A stretch of DNA of 64,000 bases, from positions 22,995,139-23,059,138 of the forward strand of contig CM029636.1 in assembly GCA_017311315.1 (NCBI GenBank), read 5' to 3'. This document shows positions 44,601 through 55,630 of this stretch, in pieces. Origin of the DNA: Dendrocalamus latiflorus (taxonomy: Eukaryota > Streptophyta > Magnoliopsida > Poales > Poaceae). Within the stretch, counting starts at the first letter, position 1. Each line of letters opens with the position of its first letter. The position numbers and the translations under genes were made by a program. Under the pieces are notes generated by a model that did no database searches, was not told the origin of the DNA, and worked only from the letters and a program-made list of their open reading frames with translations.

Positions 44601-46926
44601 ATCTGCAAAATTCCGACTTGTGGGCATCCGCTCTTATTGCTGAGCTTGATCAGTTCAAGAATGACAAGGCTGGTGCAAGAAATATTGTGAACAATCCTGT
44701 TGATATCAACTTAATGGATGATTTCCTTGAGATGGAAAGGTTAGCTGCATTGCCTGAATCAGACCACACAAGCTCTACCTTCGATATGGAAACAGATTCA
44801 GATAAGGCTGTGACGAGAAACAACTCTTCTAAAGTCGAAACTGAAGAATTGCGGCTTCAGGTGGCAGATTTGCAGGCAAAGGTTGAAAAGATCGAATGCG
44901 ACAAAAGGGAGCTTGATATGGCCCTGATGGAGGCCAGAAATCAGCTTGACATCTCCTGCGATGCGCTAGTGGCAGCAAAGAACAGGCTGGTTGAAATGCA
45001 AATGCAGTTGGACTTGGCAAATGACTCCAAATATGCTGCTTTGGACGACATGGAGCGATTGGACTCAGAGAGGAAGGCTTTGGAGTTTCAACTGGAGTCC
45101 AAATCTGTAGAAGTTGAGGAGCTACTTGTGGTAGTGGCTTCATTGGAAGAAAATGCAGAAAGGAAGGAATTGGAGTCCCGGTTAGAACTGATGTCAGCGG
45201 AAGCCACCAAGCTTTGTCAGACTCTGGCATCTCTAGAAGAGAGGATTGAAGCTGAGAGGGCACTTTCTGTGCAGCACAAAGCAAAAGCAGAGGCTGCATG
45301 GAATGCTAAAGAATCATTGGAATCACAGCTGTGTTCTGCAACCACTGAAGTAGGGAAACTGCAGGATATTGTCAAGGCACTAGAGAATGACATAAAGAAA
45401 GGGAAGGCGTTGCATGAAGAACTCACAGCACAAATCGAGGTGAAGATTAAAGCAGCTGTTGATGCCATTAAAGGACCATTGGAGACACAGCTGTGTTCAG
45501 CAAACTCTGAAGTAGGGAAACTGCATGGCATTGTCAAAGCACTAGAGAATGAGATAGAAAAAGAGAAGGCACTGCATGAAGAACTGACAGCCCAGTTAGA
45601 GGTTAAGATTGAAGCAGAGAGAACTCGCTCTGTTGACGCCGTTAAAGAATCATTGGAGGCACAGCTGTGTTCAGCAAACACTGAAGTAGGGAAACTGCGT
45701 GACATTGTCATAGCACTAGAGAATGAGGTAGAAAAAGAGAAGGCACTGCATGAAGAACTCACAGCGCAATTAGAGGTGAAGATTGAAGAAGAGAAAACTC
45801 TTTCCGGGGAGGCTGCTAAAGAATCATTAGAGGCACAGCTCCAGTTAGCGAACTCAGAAGTTGTGAAACTGTGTGGTATAGTGACTGCACTTGAGCACGA
45901 TGTGGAAAAGGAGAAGGCATTTTCTGCAGAACTCCAGATGCAGCTAGAAGCTCTAGAGGCCATCAAAAAGGTGTTGGAGTCTGAGGTTGAGTCTGCACAT
46001 CAGGATGCTGGAATGCTCAACAAGAGGGTGGAGTTATTCGAAGCAAAGCTCAAGGAACAGATGTCATCATCAGCGGTATTCACTGCCAAGGCAGAGGCTG
46101 TGCAGTCAGAGAAAATGGCAATGGAGCATCAACTTGAAGCAGCAAAGATGGATGTTGTAAAACTGACAAACAAGGTGAGCCTTCTCCAAGGGGAGATTGT
46201 GCAGGAGAGGTTGCTGTCAGAGGAGTATGAACAGAAATGCCAAAGGCTGGAGACTCAGCTGTCAAAGGATAGTCGGGATGCGAAGCTCTGGCGGCTTGCA
46301 AACTCGAACGGAGATCTGAAGGCCAAGCAGGTAAATTTCTCTTTGTAATTAATCTTCTGGTGTTTTTTTTGTTTCTTTGTTTGATAATTACTCTGACAAC
46401 ATTTAATCCTGGCTTAACATCCCAAACCCAACACCATTATAAATTCTCTGTACTGTAAGCATCATATCAGATGACGTAGAGGTTGCAGTTTAAGGTTCCT
46501 TGTAAAGCATACCTGATAACCTGAATGCTCAAACTCCACTAAATTATTCAAGATATTGTAACTAATTATGAATCATGGTCTTTGTAATAGGAGAAGGAGC
46601 TTGCTAACGCAGCTGGGAAGCTTGCGGAGTGCCGGAAAACCATCGCTTCCCTTGGACATCAGTTGAAATCACTGACAGATCTCGACAATGTGGTGCTGGA
46701 GCCTGAAAGGCTAGAGTCCAGGGACATGCCACTGGACTTCAGAAATGGTGATGCTGACTTTGCGGTCTTTGCAGATGAATTATATGATTTTGACCTTCCA
46801 AATGGCAACGGGAGCTGCTTTTCACCGCTCCCGTCGATTCAACCCTCGTCCCCACCCTCAGAAATGTCAGTGTTTGCTGGGGGCCTGTCGTCGCTTAGTA
46901 GTTACAGAAGCAAAAGAAGGAAGTAA
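41697..46926 (+). CDS. FPP: Filament-like plant protein (FPP, DUF869 long coiled coil)
   Basis: Four exons, 41697-41807, 43463-43790, 43989-46330 and 46591-46926, with GT-AG introns, give 1038 aa. The start MDRASWLWRRKSSDKSPGG is the conserved FPP beginning; an ATG two codons upstream (41691) is in frame but less family-like. Conserved blocks are AALLTIGAKEDLVKQHAKVA (about 125-145), GWEQAEAEVTALKRLLEAAS and DDQVSHLDEALKECVRQL (about 147-190). Most of residues 150-890 is heptad-patterned coiled coil with a looser segment about 320-420. Residues 590-803 consist of four tandem repeats of 54-58 residues. The C-terminus (AGKLAECRKTIASLGHQLKS, then a Ser/Pro-rich tail ending YRSKRRK) is the conserved FPP end. 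FPPs are plant-specific; at least some associate with microtubules or the nuclear envelope, but no specific role can be read here. Intron 1 (1655 bp) contains a SINE. No coding defect is seen. Confidence 0.95.
42357..42512 (+). mobile_element. tRNA-derived SINE in FPP intron 1
   Basis: The body carries a pol III A-box-like stretch (CCTGGCGCATTGGTGGAG) and a B-box (GGTTCGAATC), with a tRNA-unrelated GC-rich 3' part ending GGCACTGGGTACGCCCT. A perfect 18-bp target duplication, ATTGGTAGTTCCCTTTGT, lies at 42339-42356 and 42513-42530. The layout fits grass Au-type SINEs. The long perfect duplication suggests a fairly recent insertion. Confidence 0.93.
42938..42975. mobile_element. Truncated Stowaway-like end
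   Basis: TACTCCCTCCAGTCACAAAAGAGTG resembles the left terminus of Stowaway/mariner-type elements. No matching right end is found within 500 bases, so it is probably a truncated copy. Confidence 0.4.
45317..45958 (+). repeat. Tandem 174-bp coding repeats in FPP exon 3
   Basis: Units start at 45317 (162 bp, four codons shorter), 45479, 45653 and 45827 (partial). Each encodes LE(S/T/A)QL..A..EV.KL..IV.ALE followed by KALHEELTAQLEVKIE. Copies 2 and 3 are the most alike. Confidence 0.9.
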
Positions 46927-47562
46927 GAGTTGATGAACAAACAGATGTCCAGATGCTACTAACAGTTCACGGATGCTCTCAACTGTAGGTAGATCAGTGT
47001 ACATTTACAGAAACTGATTGTTAGATTCGTGTGCTGAATTCCATTCCAGCAAGCTCAGTTTTTATAGCCTTCTTGATGAGTTCTTAGTTCTTACTGTACC
47101 AGCGTTGACTGTTTGCTGCAAAAAGTAAACTCTGTATTAGTGTGAGATTCCCGTTGCAGGGAATGCTTAGTTGTGCCGTGTGCAGATTCAATGGTATATC
47201 TGCTGACTTGCTGCATGCCATTCATAATTATTTTGTTTCTTGCAGTAAAATGGCATGGATGATTCGATGCTTAGTGTCCAAATTCCTTGCCATTCTTTTG
47301 CGCTCTGCTAGAAGACATAGGAATGACTGTAGCAATTAGCACAATGGGTGCAGGTGCAGCAGGATTTCCGTCCCATAAATTCCTTATCCAAGTTGGGATT
47401 TTTTTCTCCTTGGGAAAGAATGGTTTGTGTTTATGAAGTATGGCTGGTGATGTTGCATTTGCAGAGTGTTCGCACATGCGCATTGTCTGGCATTTTATAT
47501 GCTAATGGTTTTATGGAATTCTTGAAAGCACTGCAAAAATTTATGTTAAAAAACAGTCAGTG
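46927..47562. other. FPP 3' UTR and flank
   Basis: Probable 3' UTR to about 47250. The ORFs here (47142-47339, 47348-47608) are short and unrecognised. Confidence 0.45.
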
Positions 47563-47846
47563 TAAGGGTCTCTTTAATTCAAAGGAATTTTCAAAAGGTG
47601 TTTTATAGGATAGAATTCTAGCATGAGATCTCATGTTTGCAATTCTTCGATAGTTCCACTACACATTCTCTCTTCATTTATCCATTCTCTCTAATCAATT
47701 AATATTTAATCTTAAAATTTCTGTATTTTTTCTGTGAGGTATCCAAACATATATTTTATATATTTCATATGGTTTTCTTTTCTACGGAATTCAACTACTC
47801 TTGTTTTTTTTTATTTCTGTGTTTTTACAATCCTGCGAATCAAAAA
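47563..47846. mobile_element. Degenerate Tourist-like MITE
   Basis: The left end GGGTCTCTTTAATTCAAAGG + AATTTTC and the right end GTTTTTACAATCCTGCGAATCAAA match the general form of Tourist MITEs, GGGTCTGTTTGGATTCAAAGG and its inverse. The right terminus has decayed, and no clean target duplication was found. Confidence 0.45.
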
Positions 47847-48097
47847 ATATCAGAGATGGATCATTACTAGGACAGCAAAAGAAGTACAATTAGGCAATGC
47901 CTTCCAGAAGGGGGAAATAAAAGGTGTCACTGATGAAACGGTGGATACTGCATCTTTACAAGGAAAGTAAAAGTACAAGTAGGCAAAAGAAATGCCTCCA
48001 GAAGGGAAGAAAAAGGGCAACGGAGCTATTACTCGTCCGTGTCCTGAAACTGTAGGCATATCCAGAGTGTTGCCTTTGATTGTGCCGAGGTCCTTAG

Positions 48098-48341
48098 TGT
48101 TAGGAAACTTGGACTCTATCCAAGAGTCCTGATCTAATTGGGCACCCCACCGTAGGCTATAAATAGGGACCTAGACCCCCCTCATTATGTACCCGATGCA
48201 ATCTAAAGCAATAAAGAAAGACCAGGAGTTCTCTCTACCTCTCTGTGTTCAATCTATTCTCTCTGTGATTCTGTGATTGATTCGTTCTTGTTCTAAGCAG
48301 AGAAATCGTTCGGACTGGTCGCCAGCGACGGTTTCTCAACA
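48098..48341 (+). repeat. 5' LTR of Copia element
   Basis: 244 bp, TG...CA ended, with TATA box at 48157-48166; reads identical to the 3' LTR. Confidence 0.95.
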
Positions 48342-48460
48342 CGTTATCAGCACGACTTCGCTCCGCTGAACGAGGTAATCATCGAAGCACAGATTGAATT
48401 TTCTAGATCGCTTTTGAATCTGTATTTTCTTTTCGCGTTCTAGATTGAAATTCTACAGTG

Positions 48461-48665
48461 CAAATCCGCCCTAATCTACCGCGAGCAGACTTGAAGTCGC
48501 CGGCACAATGCCGATCGGTAGATTGTGAAACGGGGTAGATGTTGATTGCACTGTAGAACGATGCAAATCCGCCCTAATCTACCGCGAGCAGATCTGAAAT
48601 CGCCGGCACAATGTCGATCGGTAGATTACGAAAAAAGGGGTAGATGTTGATTGCATCCTAGATTG
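48461..48665 (+). repeat. 103-bp duplication in Copia leader
   Basis: CAAATCCGCCCTAATCTACC begins at 48461 and again at 48564. Both copies continue through GCCGGCACAATG and GGGTAGATGTTGATTGCA with a few differences. Confidence 0.9.
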
Positions 48666-48789
48666 AAAACGAAATTAGAAATTTTTGCATAATTCCGTTT
48701 GATCCTGCATGATCAATACACGAAGAAATTTTGCATGTTATCTATTTCGATTTTGCATTGGCATATGCATGGCATCACACAAGAAAATT

Positions 48790-49895
48790 TTGCTGTTGCA
48801 CCTACGTGCGTCAGCCACTGGCCAGAAGCCAGCCACGCAGCACGAGGCACCATCGGCCAGAAGCCGCCTGGGAGCTGTCGGCCCCATCGTGGTCGACGCC
48901 CGCCGCCCGTATGCGGCCGACATCTCGCCGCCACCTCCGCGCCCCGCATGGCGCCGTTCGGTTTGCATGGCCTCTGCACGTAAAAAAAAACCACAGAAAC
49001 TACTGCCGGCCTGAAGCCGACGTACATCGACGGCCCGAAGTCGTCACTGGCCCCGCCGCCGGCTTGCGCGCCGGTCGTCGACCACCCAGGGAGGATGCAC
49101 TTGAAGTTGCCCGGCCGCCACCGGACCTGCGCCCGAACGCGCGCACTGCCTCCCACGCCCGAACACGCGCGCCGGCCGCCGCCTCGCCTCCCGCGCACCG
49201 CGCCAGCTCGACCGGCTGCGGCCCCTTGCCTTCCGCGTGCCCGTACGTGCACTGGCCGACGCCGCACCGGCGCTGCCGCAGCCGGCCTCCACCACGCGCC
49301 CGGTTGGAACCGGCGCCTCCCGACGCGCCCGCACACGCGCCACCTCCCCGTCGCCTCGGCTTCCCCGACGCGCCCGCACGCGCGCCGCCTCCCCGCCGCC
49401 TCGGCTTCCCCGACGCGCCCGCACGCGCGCCGCCTCCCCGCCGCCTCGGCTTCCCCGACGCGCCCGCACGCGCGCCGCCTCCCGTCGCACGGCCCTCCGG
49501 CCCCGCCGCCCCGAACGGCGCCGTCGACTCCCGGTCCCGCCGCGCTCCGCACGGCGCTGCCGCCGCCACCGCCGGTCCCGCCGCGCCCCGCATGGCGCCG
49601 CTGCCGCCGGCCGGTACCTTCTGCCCGCCCCGCTTGGCCACCGGCCTACGCCTCACTCCGCCCGCACGAGCCCATGCTCGGATCTTGGCCGCCGCCATGA
49701 AAAAGATGAGTAGGGGAAACCCTACTCACCGTTGGGTGATGCCGGCCGGGTGGGCCAAGCGGACGATGGGCCGGAAGCGGGCCACATGGGCCAAGCGACC
49801 AGGCCGTATGGGCCAATGCCGAGGGGGCCGAAAGGGGGAAGGGAGGCCCAAACCGGGTGGGGGTAGATTTTGCAAGAAAACCCTCCGGATTCCAT
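48790..49895. other. GC-rich segment in Copia leader, not a gene
   Basis: The segment is about 1.1 kb and roughly 70% or more GC, between LTR and gag remnant. Open frames exist on both strands (388 codons on +, 279 on -) because GC-rich repeats lack stops. They give Pro/Ala/Arg-rich low-complexity protein with no family resemblance. Origin unknown: captured host sequence or family leader. Confidence 0.6.
49321..49490. repeat. 45-bp GC-rich tandem repeat
   Basis: Units start at 49321, 49366, 49411 and 49456 with CGACGCGCCCGCACGCGCGC. Units 2 and 3 look identical; unit 1 has four or so changes; unit 4 is partial. Confidence 0.9.
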
Positions 49896-50383
49896 AAAAT
49901 TACCGACCGCCCCTCAACTTTTAATATAAGTCCCGATTTTTTGCATTAAAAGGCTTCGTAGTTCTGAAAATTATGTATAAGCCCTCAAATTTACGAGCGG
50001 GTCCAGAATTTTACAGAAAACCCCTCTGTAAATCAGAAAATTGCGCGAATTTTCTCTGAATTGAAAATTTGCGTAAAAACCCTCTGGAATTGCGGAATTT
50101 GCTGAAATTTCATATTTTAGCATAAAAGGGCCTCGGGAATCCGAATTTTGCATTTTTTTAGCATTTGAAGCTTATTTATTTCTGCCATTATTATTCTCTG
50201 TATTTTCTGTATTTATTTACTGTTTGGTTAATTGTAATTGCTTTTAATCACTGAAATTAGCAGTAAAATTATAGAAAATGCACAGAAAATTATGAAACAT
50301 TACGAGAACCTTTTGTACCATTTATTTACCCGCAGTGAATTATTCCGTGCATGTCTACCAGCAGTAGACTTATACACATTTAG

Positions 50384-51250
50384 ATGACTAGCATCACGAA
50401 CTGGAAGTTCGAGGAGCTGGCCCAGCATGGCCAAAACTATCTGATGTAGGCATCCGATGTCGAGATTGTGCTTGGAGCCAGGAAGCTCCGCGCGACTATT
50501 GGGATTGGCGGACTGAATGACGCCTAACCCACGCCTAAAGAGAATGATCAGGCACTTAATTTTCTCAGGCACCGCTTCTGCCTCACTCTCAAGAATGAGT
50601 ACATGGTAGAGAATAGTGCGCTAGCACTCTGGACCGCACCCAAGAAGCAGGTTTGAGAGGCTAAAGTACACCATTCTTCCTCAAGCAGAAGAGGAGTGGA
50701 TCAGACTAAGGTTTGCCGACTTTAAGACGGTCAGGGAATACAATTCTGTCTTGCACAGGATTTGTACCCCAATACATAAAATTGAGAAAATCCTTCCACC
50801 CAAATGAAGTACAATCCGCACATAATTATCGTCAAGATGGCTATGCGGAATACGCCGAATTGACCGATATGATGCAAGCTGCGGAGGCTCGGGACAAAGT
50901 TCTCTGTAAGAACTACGTCACTCAGCCACCTGGGAGCTCCGTTGGTCGTGAAGCCAACACCGGGAGCAACAAGGTGCGAAAGCCCTTGATAGAGAAAAGG
51001 GGAAAGAAGGGTAAGACCGCAGCCTAGAAAGGCAAATCAGATGCTCCACGTGAGAATAAGGCTAGCAAGCCAAAACGGGATGGCAAAGGGCACATGAAGC
51101 CCACTCTGCATCGGTTGAGGGGGAGCGTTCTGAGCAGCTGCCTGCGATGATGGCGTTTGAGACCATTACGACAGCAGCACCTCCCTCGACCTAGAAGCAG
51201 CCATTGTAATGATTTCTCTTGAAGAGAATGTCAACCCCGAGAAAATAGCA
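50384..51250 (+). pseudogene. Copia gag remnant
   Basis: The frame from 50384 starts MTSITNWKFEELAQHGQNYL, a typical Copia gag N-terminus. It then meets TAG where Trp is expected (NYLM*ASDVEI), more stops near 50526 and 50654, and frame changes. Later pieces (REYNSVLHRIC; EAEARDKVLCKNY-like, 50713-51027) show the rest of gag in other frames. No intact zinc knuckle was found. Confidence 0.8.
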
Positions 51251-51723
51251 GAAGAAGTCTTGTGCACTGAATGCATTTAGACTTTAATTGTCATTTATTT
51301 TGTGTGGAAGAATATGTTCGAATTTGCATGGATGGTACTTAAGAATTGTTATTTTCTCGTGATGGTTGGATGATATTTGAAGAATTCATTCATTTATTCA
51401 GTTTATGATGGCATGATATGTTCTGATATTGGAGTATTTTATTTATATGTTAATTGTCTTCTCATACATGTTAATAAATACCCTATATTAGAACACGTGT
51501 AGCGCTCTATGAAGGAAGTGTGTTTAGCTAGCAGCGGCACAATGCATACCATCTTAAGAGAGACTATTATTTCCAGTCGATCCGTAAGAGCACTAGTAGC
51601 CTTACGACAATCGCCAGAAGCGATGTATGTATAATTGGTTCGGAAAGAGCCACAATGGGCACAACTTTGGTCATTGAAGAAGCCTTATTGTACCCAGAAT
51701 CGACTTGAACTCTCCTAAATTTT

Positions 51724-52611
51724 ATGAATATCCGCGCAAATGGTTTCCACGTTGAGACTGAAGAAGAGTACGGTAAGGAATACCTGCTCATTACGAAGCG
51801 CGAAACGAATAGAAAAGGGTATTACAAAATCTTCCTGGGCTATATTATACCATCATTAAGGCGCCTGCAGCGTACACTGTTCTCAAAACAGTATTTAGAA
51901 GCTCTGAATTTTTTCTGTCTCTGGCATGACAGATTAGGCCACCCAATTCTTAGGATGATGAGAAACATAATAAACAACTCGTATGGGCATAATATTAATG
52001 TGAAGAATTTCCCGAATCATGAAGATTTTGTGTGCCCCGCATGTGCCACCGGGAAACTAATAACTAGACCCTCCACTCTGAAAGTGAAGGATGAAGTCCC
52101 TGCATTTCTGGAACGCATCCAGGGAGACATTTGCGGTCCCATTCAACCCGTCTCAGGGCCATTTAAGTATTTCATGGTGCTCATTGACGCTTCTTCGAAG
52201 TGGTCATATGTGGGTTTGTTGTCCACAAGAAACCACGCCTTTGCAAAATTGATCTCGCAGATCATTCGCATCAGAAATGTGTTTCCTGATCATCATATCA
52301 AGTCCATCAGAATGGACAACGCCGGAGAATTGACTTCGAAGGCATTTGATGATTATTGCATGGCGATGGGAATTGCAGTTGAGCACTCGGTACCGCATGT
52401 CCATACTCACAATGGTTTGGCAGAGGCTTTAATTAAGAGAATTAAAATTATTGTCCGACCCCTCTTGCATAAAAGTAATTTGCCAGCTACATGTTGGGGA
52501 CACGCAGTCCTTCATGCAGCGAATCTCATCAACCTTAGACCTTCGGCCTACAACATCCACTCACCTATGCAACTAGTGCAAGTGTCACCACCGAAAATTT
52601 CCCAACATTAG
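51724..52611 (+). pseudogene. Copia gag-pre-integrase and integrase part of pol
   Basis: This ORF of 295 codons has the zinc-binding HHCC pattern (HDRLGHP...CPAC) and the integrase core with Asp in QGDICGPI, Asp in RMDNAGE and Glu in HNGLAEALIKR, so the D,D,E residues look present. It lacks the expected upstream protease join and ends in TAG at 52609. Stops follow in every frame before the RT ORF, around three GAAGTCCAGAAGACAA repeats (about 52700-52755). It is therefore a detached part of a broken polyprotein. Confidence 0.9.
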
Positions 52612-52963
52612 GGGGAGGAAATCAACCCCTTGATGATGAATGTCGGGAAATTACGTGGCAAGCCTGGGGAATCCATGCAGATGACGCGCGCACTAGAGAA
52701 GTCCAGAAGACAAGAGAAGTCTAGAAGACAATAGAAGTCCAGAAGACAAAATAGATTTGCAAGCATTAGCAAATCAGCTGCCTGATCACTTTAGTGATTT
52801 GAAGAACGTGACTAAGTCGCATGTGCTTGCACGCACTGCACCGGAGAGGGTTGAAATACCAAATAAAGCAGAAGGTATCCCTAATCTCGTCCAGAGACCT
52901 CAGAAAAAATAATAAAGGACGAGAACTCCGGTTTCTCGAATCCAAAGTAACCGGGGACGCCTG

Positions 52964-54958
52964 GTGAAGAAGGATAAGAGGGATTTATCACAGCCGATCA
53001 TTGAAGTCCCCCAGAATGAGAAGGGGAGCCAGTTGAGACCTGGCACAAGTATGACACCTTCCGAAAAGGACATACCGGATCTGAATATCCCCATCGGCAT
53101 GGATGTGTGCGCACACATCGGAGCCGAAAAACTAAAGGGACTTGCCACCGCAATTGAAAGAAGCGATGCGCAAGGTGAAGCTCCAGAAGAAGCAACTCAT
53201 GAAGAAATAGCTATAAATTATGTGCACACGGGAGAGTCCCTGAATAGGACAACAGCTAATATCGATATCTACTTCGCAAAGAAAATTGCCACCATCATCG
53301 ATCTTGATTCCGAGCCTGCATCGCTCGCTGAATGTAAGAAAAGATCAGATTGGGAAGATTGGAAGAAGGCAATAGCAACTGAATTGCTATCTCTGAATAA
53401 AAGAGAGGTGTTTGGGCCCGTATGCCGCACACCTCCCCACATACACCCCGTTGGGCACAAGTGGGTATTTGTTCGAAAGAGAAATGAAAGAAATGAAGTA
53501 GTGAGATACAAAGCAAGGCTGGTAGCCCAAGGTTTCACTCAACGTCCTGGTGTTGATTACGAAGAAACCTACTCCCCAGTCATGAGTGGAATCACCTTTA
53601 GATATTTGATCTCAATGGCAGTGAACTTGAATTTGGAAATGAAATTGATGGATGTTGTGACTGCATACCTTTACGGTAACTTGGATTCGGATATTTACAT
53701 GAGAGTCCCTGAAGGAATTCCTCTCCCGAACCAAGACAGAGCAAATAGAAATCTGTACAGTGTGAAACTCAGAAAGTCACTGTATGGACTGAAACAATCT
53801 GGAAGAATGTGGTATAATCGCTTGAGCGACTTTCTCTGCAAGAAAGGCTACACGAACAATGAAGACTGTCCTTGTGTATTTATACGGCGATCCCAGAATG
53901 GATTCTGTATAATCTCTGTGTATGTAGATGATCTGAATATCATCGGGACAGCCGAAGACATAAAAGAAGCAAGCTCCTACTTGGAGTCAGAATTTGAAAT
54001 GAAAGATTTGGGCAAGACCAAGTTTTGCTTAGGCTTGCAGCTTGAGCATGTCCCCGAAGGAGTCTTGGTACATCAGTCGACCTACACCCAGAAGGTGCTT
54101 GAGAGGTTTGGCTTCGAGAAGGCATTTCCCTCGAAAGTACCGATGATCGGTAGGTCTTTACAGCAAGAAAAAGATCCTTTCCGACCTAGGGAAGAGGGGG
54201 AGGAAGTCCTGGGACCGGAATTCCCATACTTGAGTGCAGTGGGAGCACTCTTGTATTTAGCAAACTGCACTAGACCGGACATTGCATTTGCCGTGAACCT
54301 TTTAGCAAGGTACAGTGCAGAGGCCACCAAAAGGCATTGGCAGGGCATAAAGGATATTTTTCGATACCTCCAAGGTAGCAAGGACCTCGGATTGTTTTAC
54401 AGAAAGAATCAAGATCTGAACTTGATTGGCTATGCAGATGCTGGGTATCTGTCAGACCCGCATACCGCTAAGTCACAAACAGGCTATGTATTCCTGTGTG
54501 GTGGAACTGCAATTTCATGGAAATCGTCTAAGCAAAGCCTGGTAGCTACTTCGACGAACCACTCAGAAATTATAGCACTGTATGAAGCCGCACGAGAGTG
54601 CGCTTGGCTCCGCCAAATGGTTCACCACATCCAGCAGTCATGTGGGATGAACATTGTACAGAACCCCACAATTATCTATGAAGATAATGCCGCTTGCGTT
54701 GCACAAGTGCAAACGGGCTATGTGAAGAGTCATCTCACAAAGCATATCAACCCCAAGTTCTTCTATGCACATGAATTGCAAAGGATGGACGAAATTAAAG
54801 TACTGCATACTAAGTCATGTGAAAATCTCGCAGATTTATTCACTAAGTCACTCCCCGCATCTAGCTTTGAAAGGTGCGTGCGTGGAATAGGAATGATAAG
54901 ACTTAGAGAAGTGCAGAATTCAGGGGAGAATTCTCACAAGCCCGCTAATAAATCTTGA
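52964..54958 (+). pseudogene. Copia reverse transcriptase and RNase H part of pol
   Basis: This 664-codon open frame contains Copia RT, from about residue 150 (KWVFVRKRNE, ARLVAQGFTQRPGVDYEETY) through the catalytic YVDDLNIIG (about 318). RNase H follows with GYADAGYLSD, HSEIIALYEAA and IYEDNAACV carrying the acidic residues. The C-terminus is typical (HTKSCENLADLFTKSLP). The domain looks intact, but it is separated from integrase by stops and from gag by multiple breaks. No intact source of gag exists in this copy. Confidence 0.92.
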
Positions 54959-55193
54959 TCATGAAGATTAAGTACCCAAAATAAAGTCTTGCAGACTAAA
55001 TGAATTTGGGTGAATTGTACTCTTTTTCCCTTGACGAGTTTTCCATGAAGTTTCTCGACCAAGGTTTTTAATGAGGCAATTCGTGCATCGCAGCATCACA
55101 TGTATCATGTACTCTTTCTCCAAATTTTTCCCACTGGGTTTTTATGGAGTTTTGATGAGGCATGAGCATGTTGGGTGAGTGCCCAAGGGGGAG

Positions 55194-55437
55194 TGTTAGG
55201 AAACTTGGACTCTATCCAAGAGTCCTGATCTAATTGGGCACCCCACCGTAGGCTATAAATAGGGACCTAGACCCCCCTCATTATGTACCCGATGCAATCT
55301 AAAGCAATAAAGAAAGACCAGGAGTTCTCTCTACCTCTCTGTGTTCAATCTATTCTCTCTGTGATTCTGTGATTGATTCGTTCTTGTTCTAAGCAGAGAA
55401 ATCGTTCGGACTGGTCGCCAGCGACGGTTTCTCAACA
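55194..55437 (+). repeat. 3' LTR of Copia element
   Basis: 244 bp, preceded by the polypurine tract AAGGGGGAG and followed by the CTTAG duplication. Confidence 0.95.
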
Positions 55438-55630
55438 CTTAGGTCACAAGACCTTTACATAGGGCAATAGACAATAAATGTGCAATCAAAGTAGATACAG
55501 ACAAATATTATTTATCTCGTATCTTATTTTACATGTTAGATAAAAATTATCTGCTCAGTTTGCACTTCCAATATCTTGTTACTAAAGGGTCCACAATAAT
55601 TTTATTGTTGCATGCATCTCTCATCTCTAA

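Larger units (their letters stand above)
48098..55437 (+). mobile_element. Copia LTR retrotransposon, 7340 bp, identical LTRs
   Basis: The 5' LTR 48098-48341 and the 3' LTR 55194-55437 are both 244 bp and I found no difference between them on base-by-base reading. They start TGTTAGGAAAC and end TTTCTCAACA. The 5-bp target duplication is CTTAG (48093-48097, 55438-55442). The LTR holds a TATA box (CTATAAATAG, 48157-48166) and AATAAA (about 48209). A primer-binding site lies just after the LTR (TTATCAGCACGA) and a polypurine tract (AAGGGGGAG) at 55185-55193. Order inside: leader with a 103-bp duplication, GC-rich segment, gag remnant, integrase, reverse transcriptase/RNase H, which is the Copia order. 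gag and the integrase-RT junction are broken, so this copy cannot supply its own proteins. Confidence 0.96.

Noticed and set aside
45217..45966. 249-aa Ser/Phe-rich ORF on the - strand
   Set aside because: It is antisense to the repetitive coiled-coil exon of FPP, and its apparent repeats mirror the coding repeats.
48731..49897. 388-aa ORF (+) and overlapping 279-aa ORF (-) in the Copia leader
   Set aside because: Both arise from GC-rich repeats without stop codons, give Pro/Ala/Arg-rich low-complexity translations and overlap on opposite strands.
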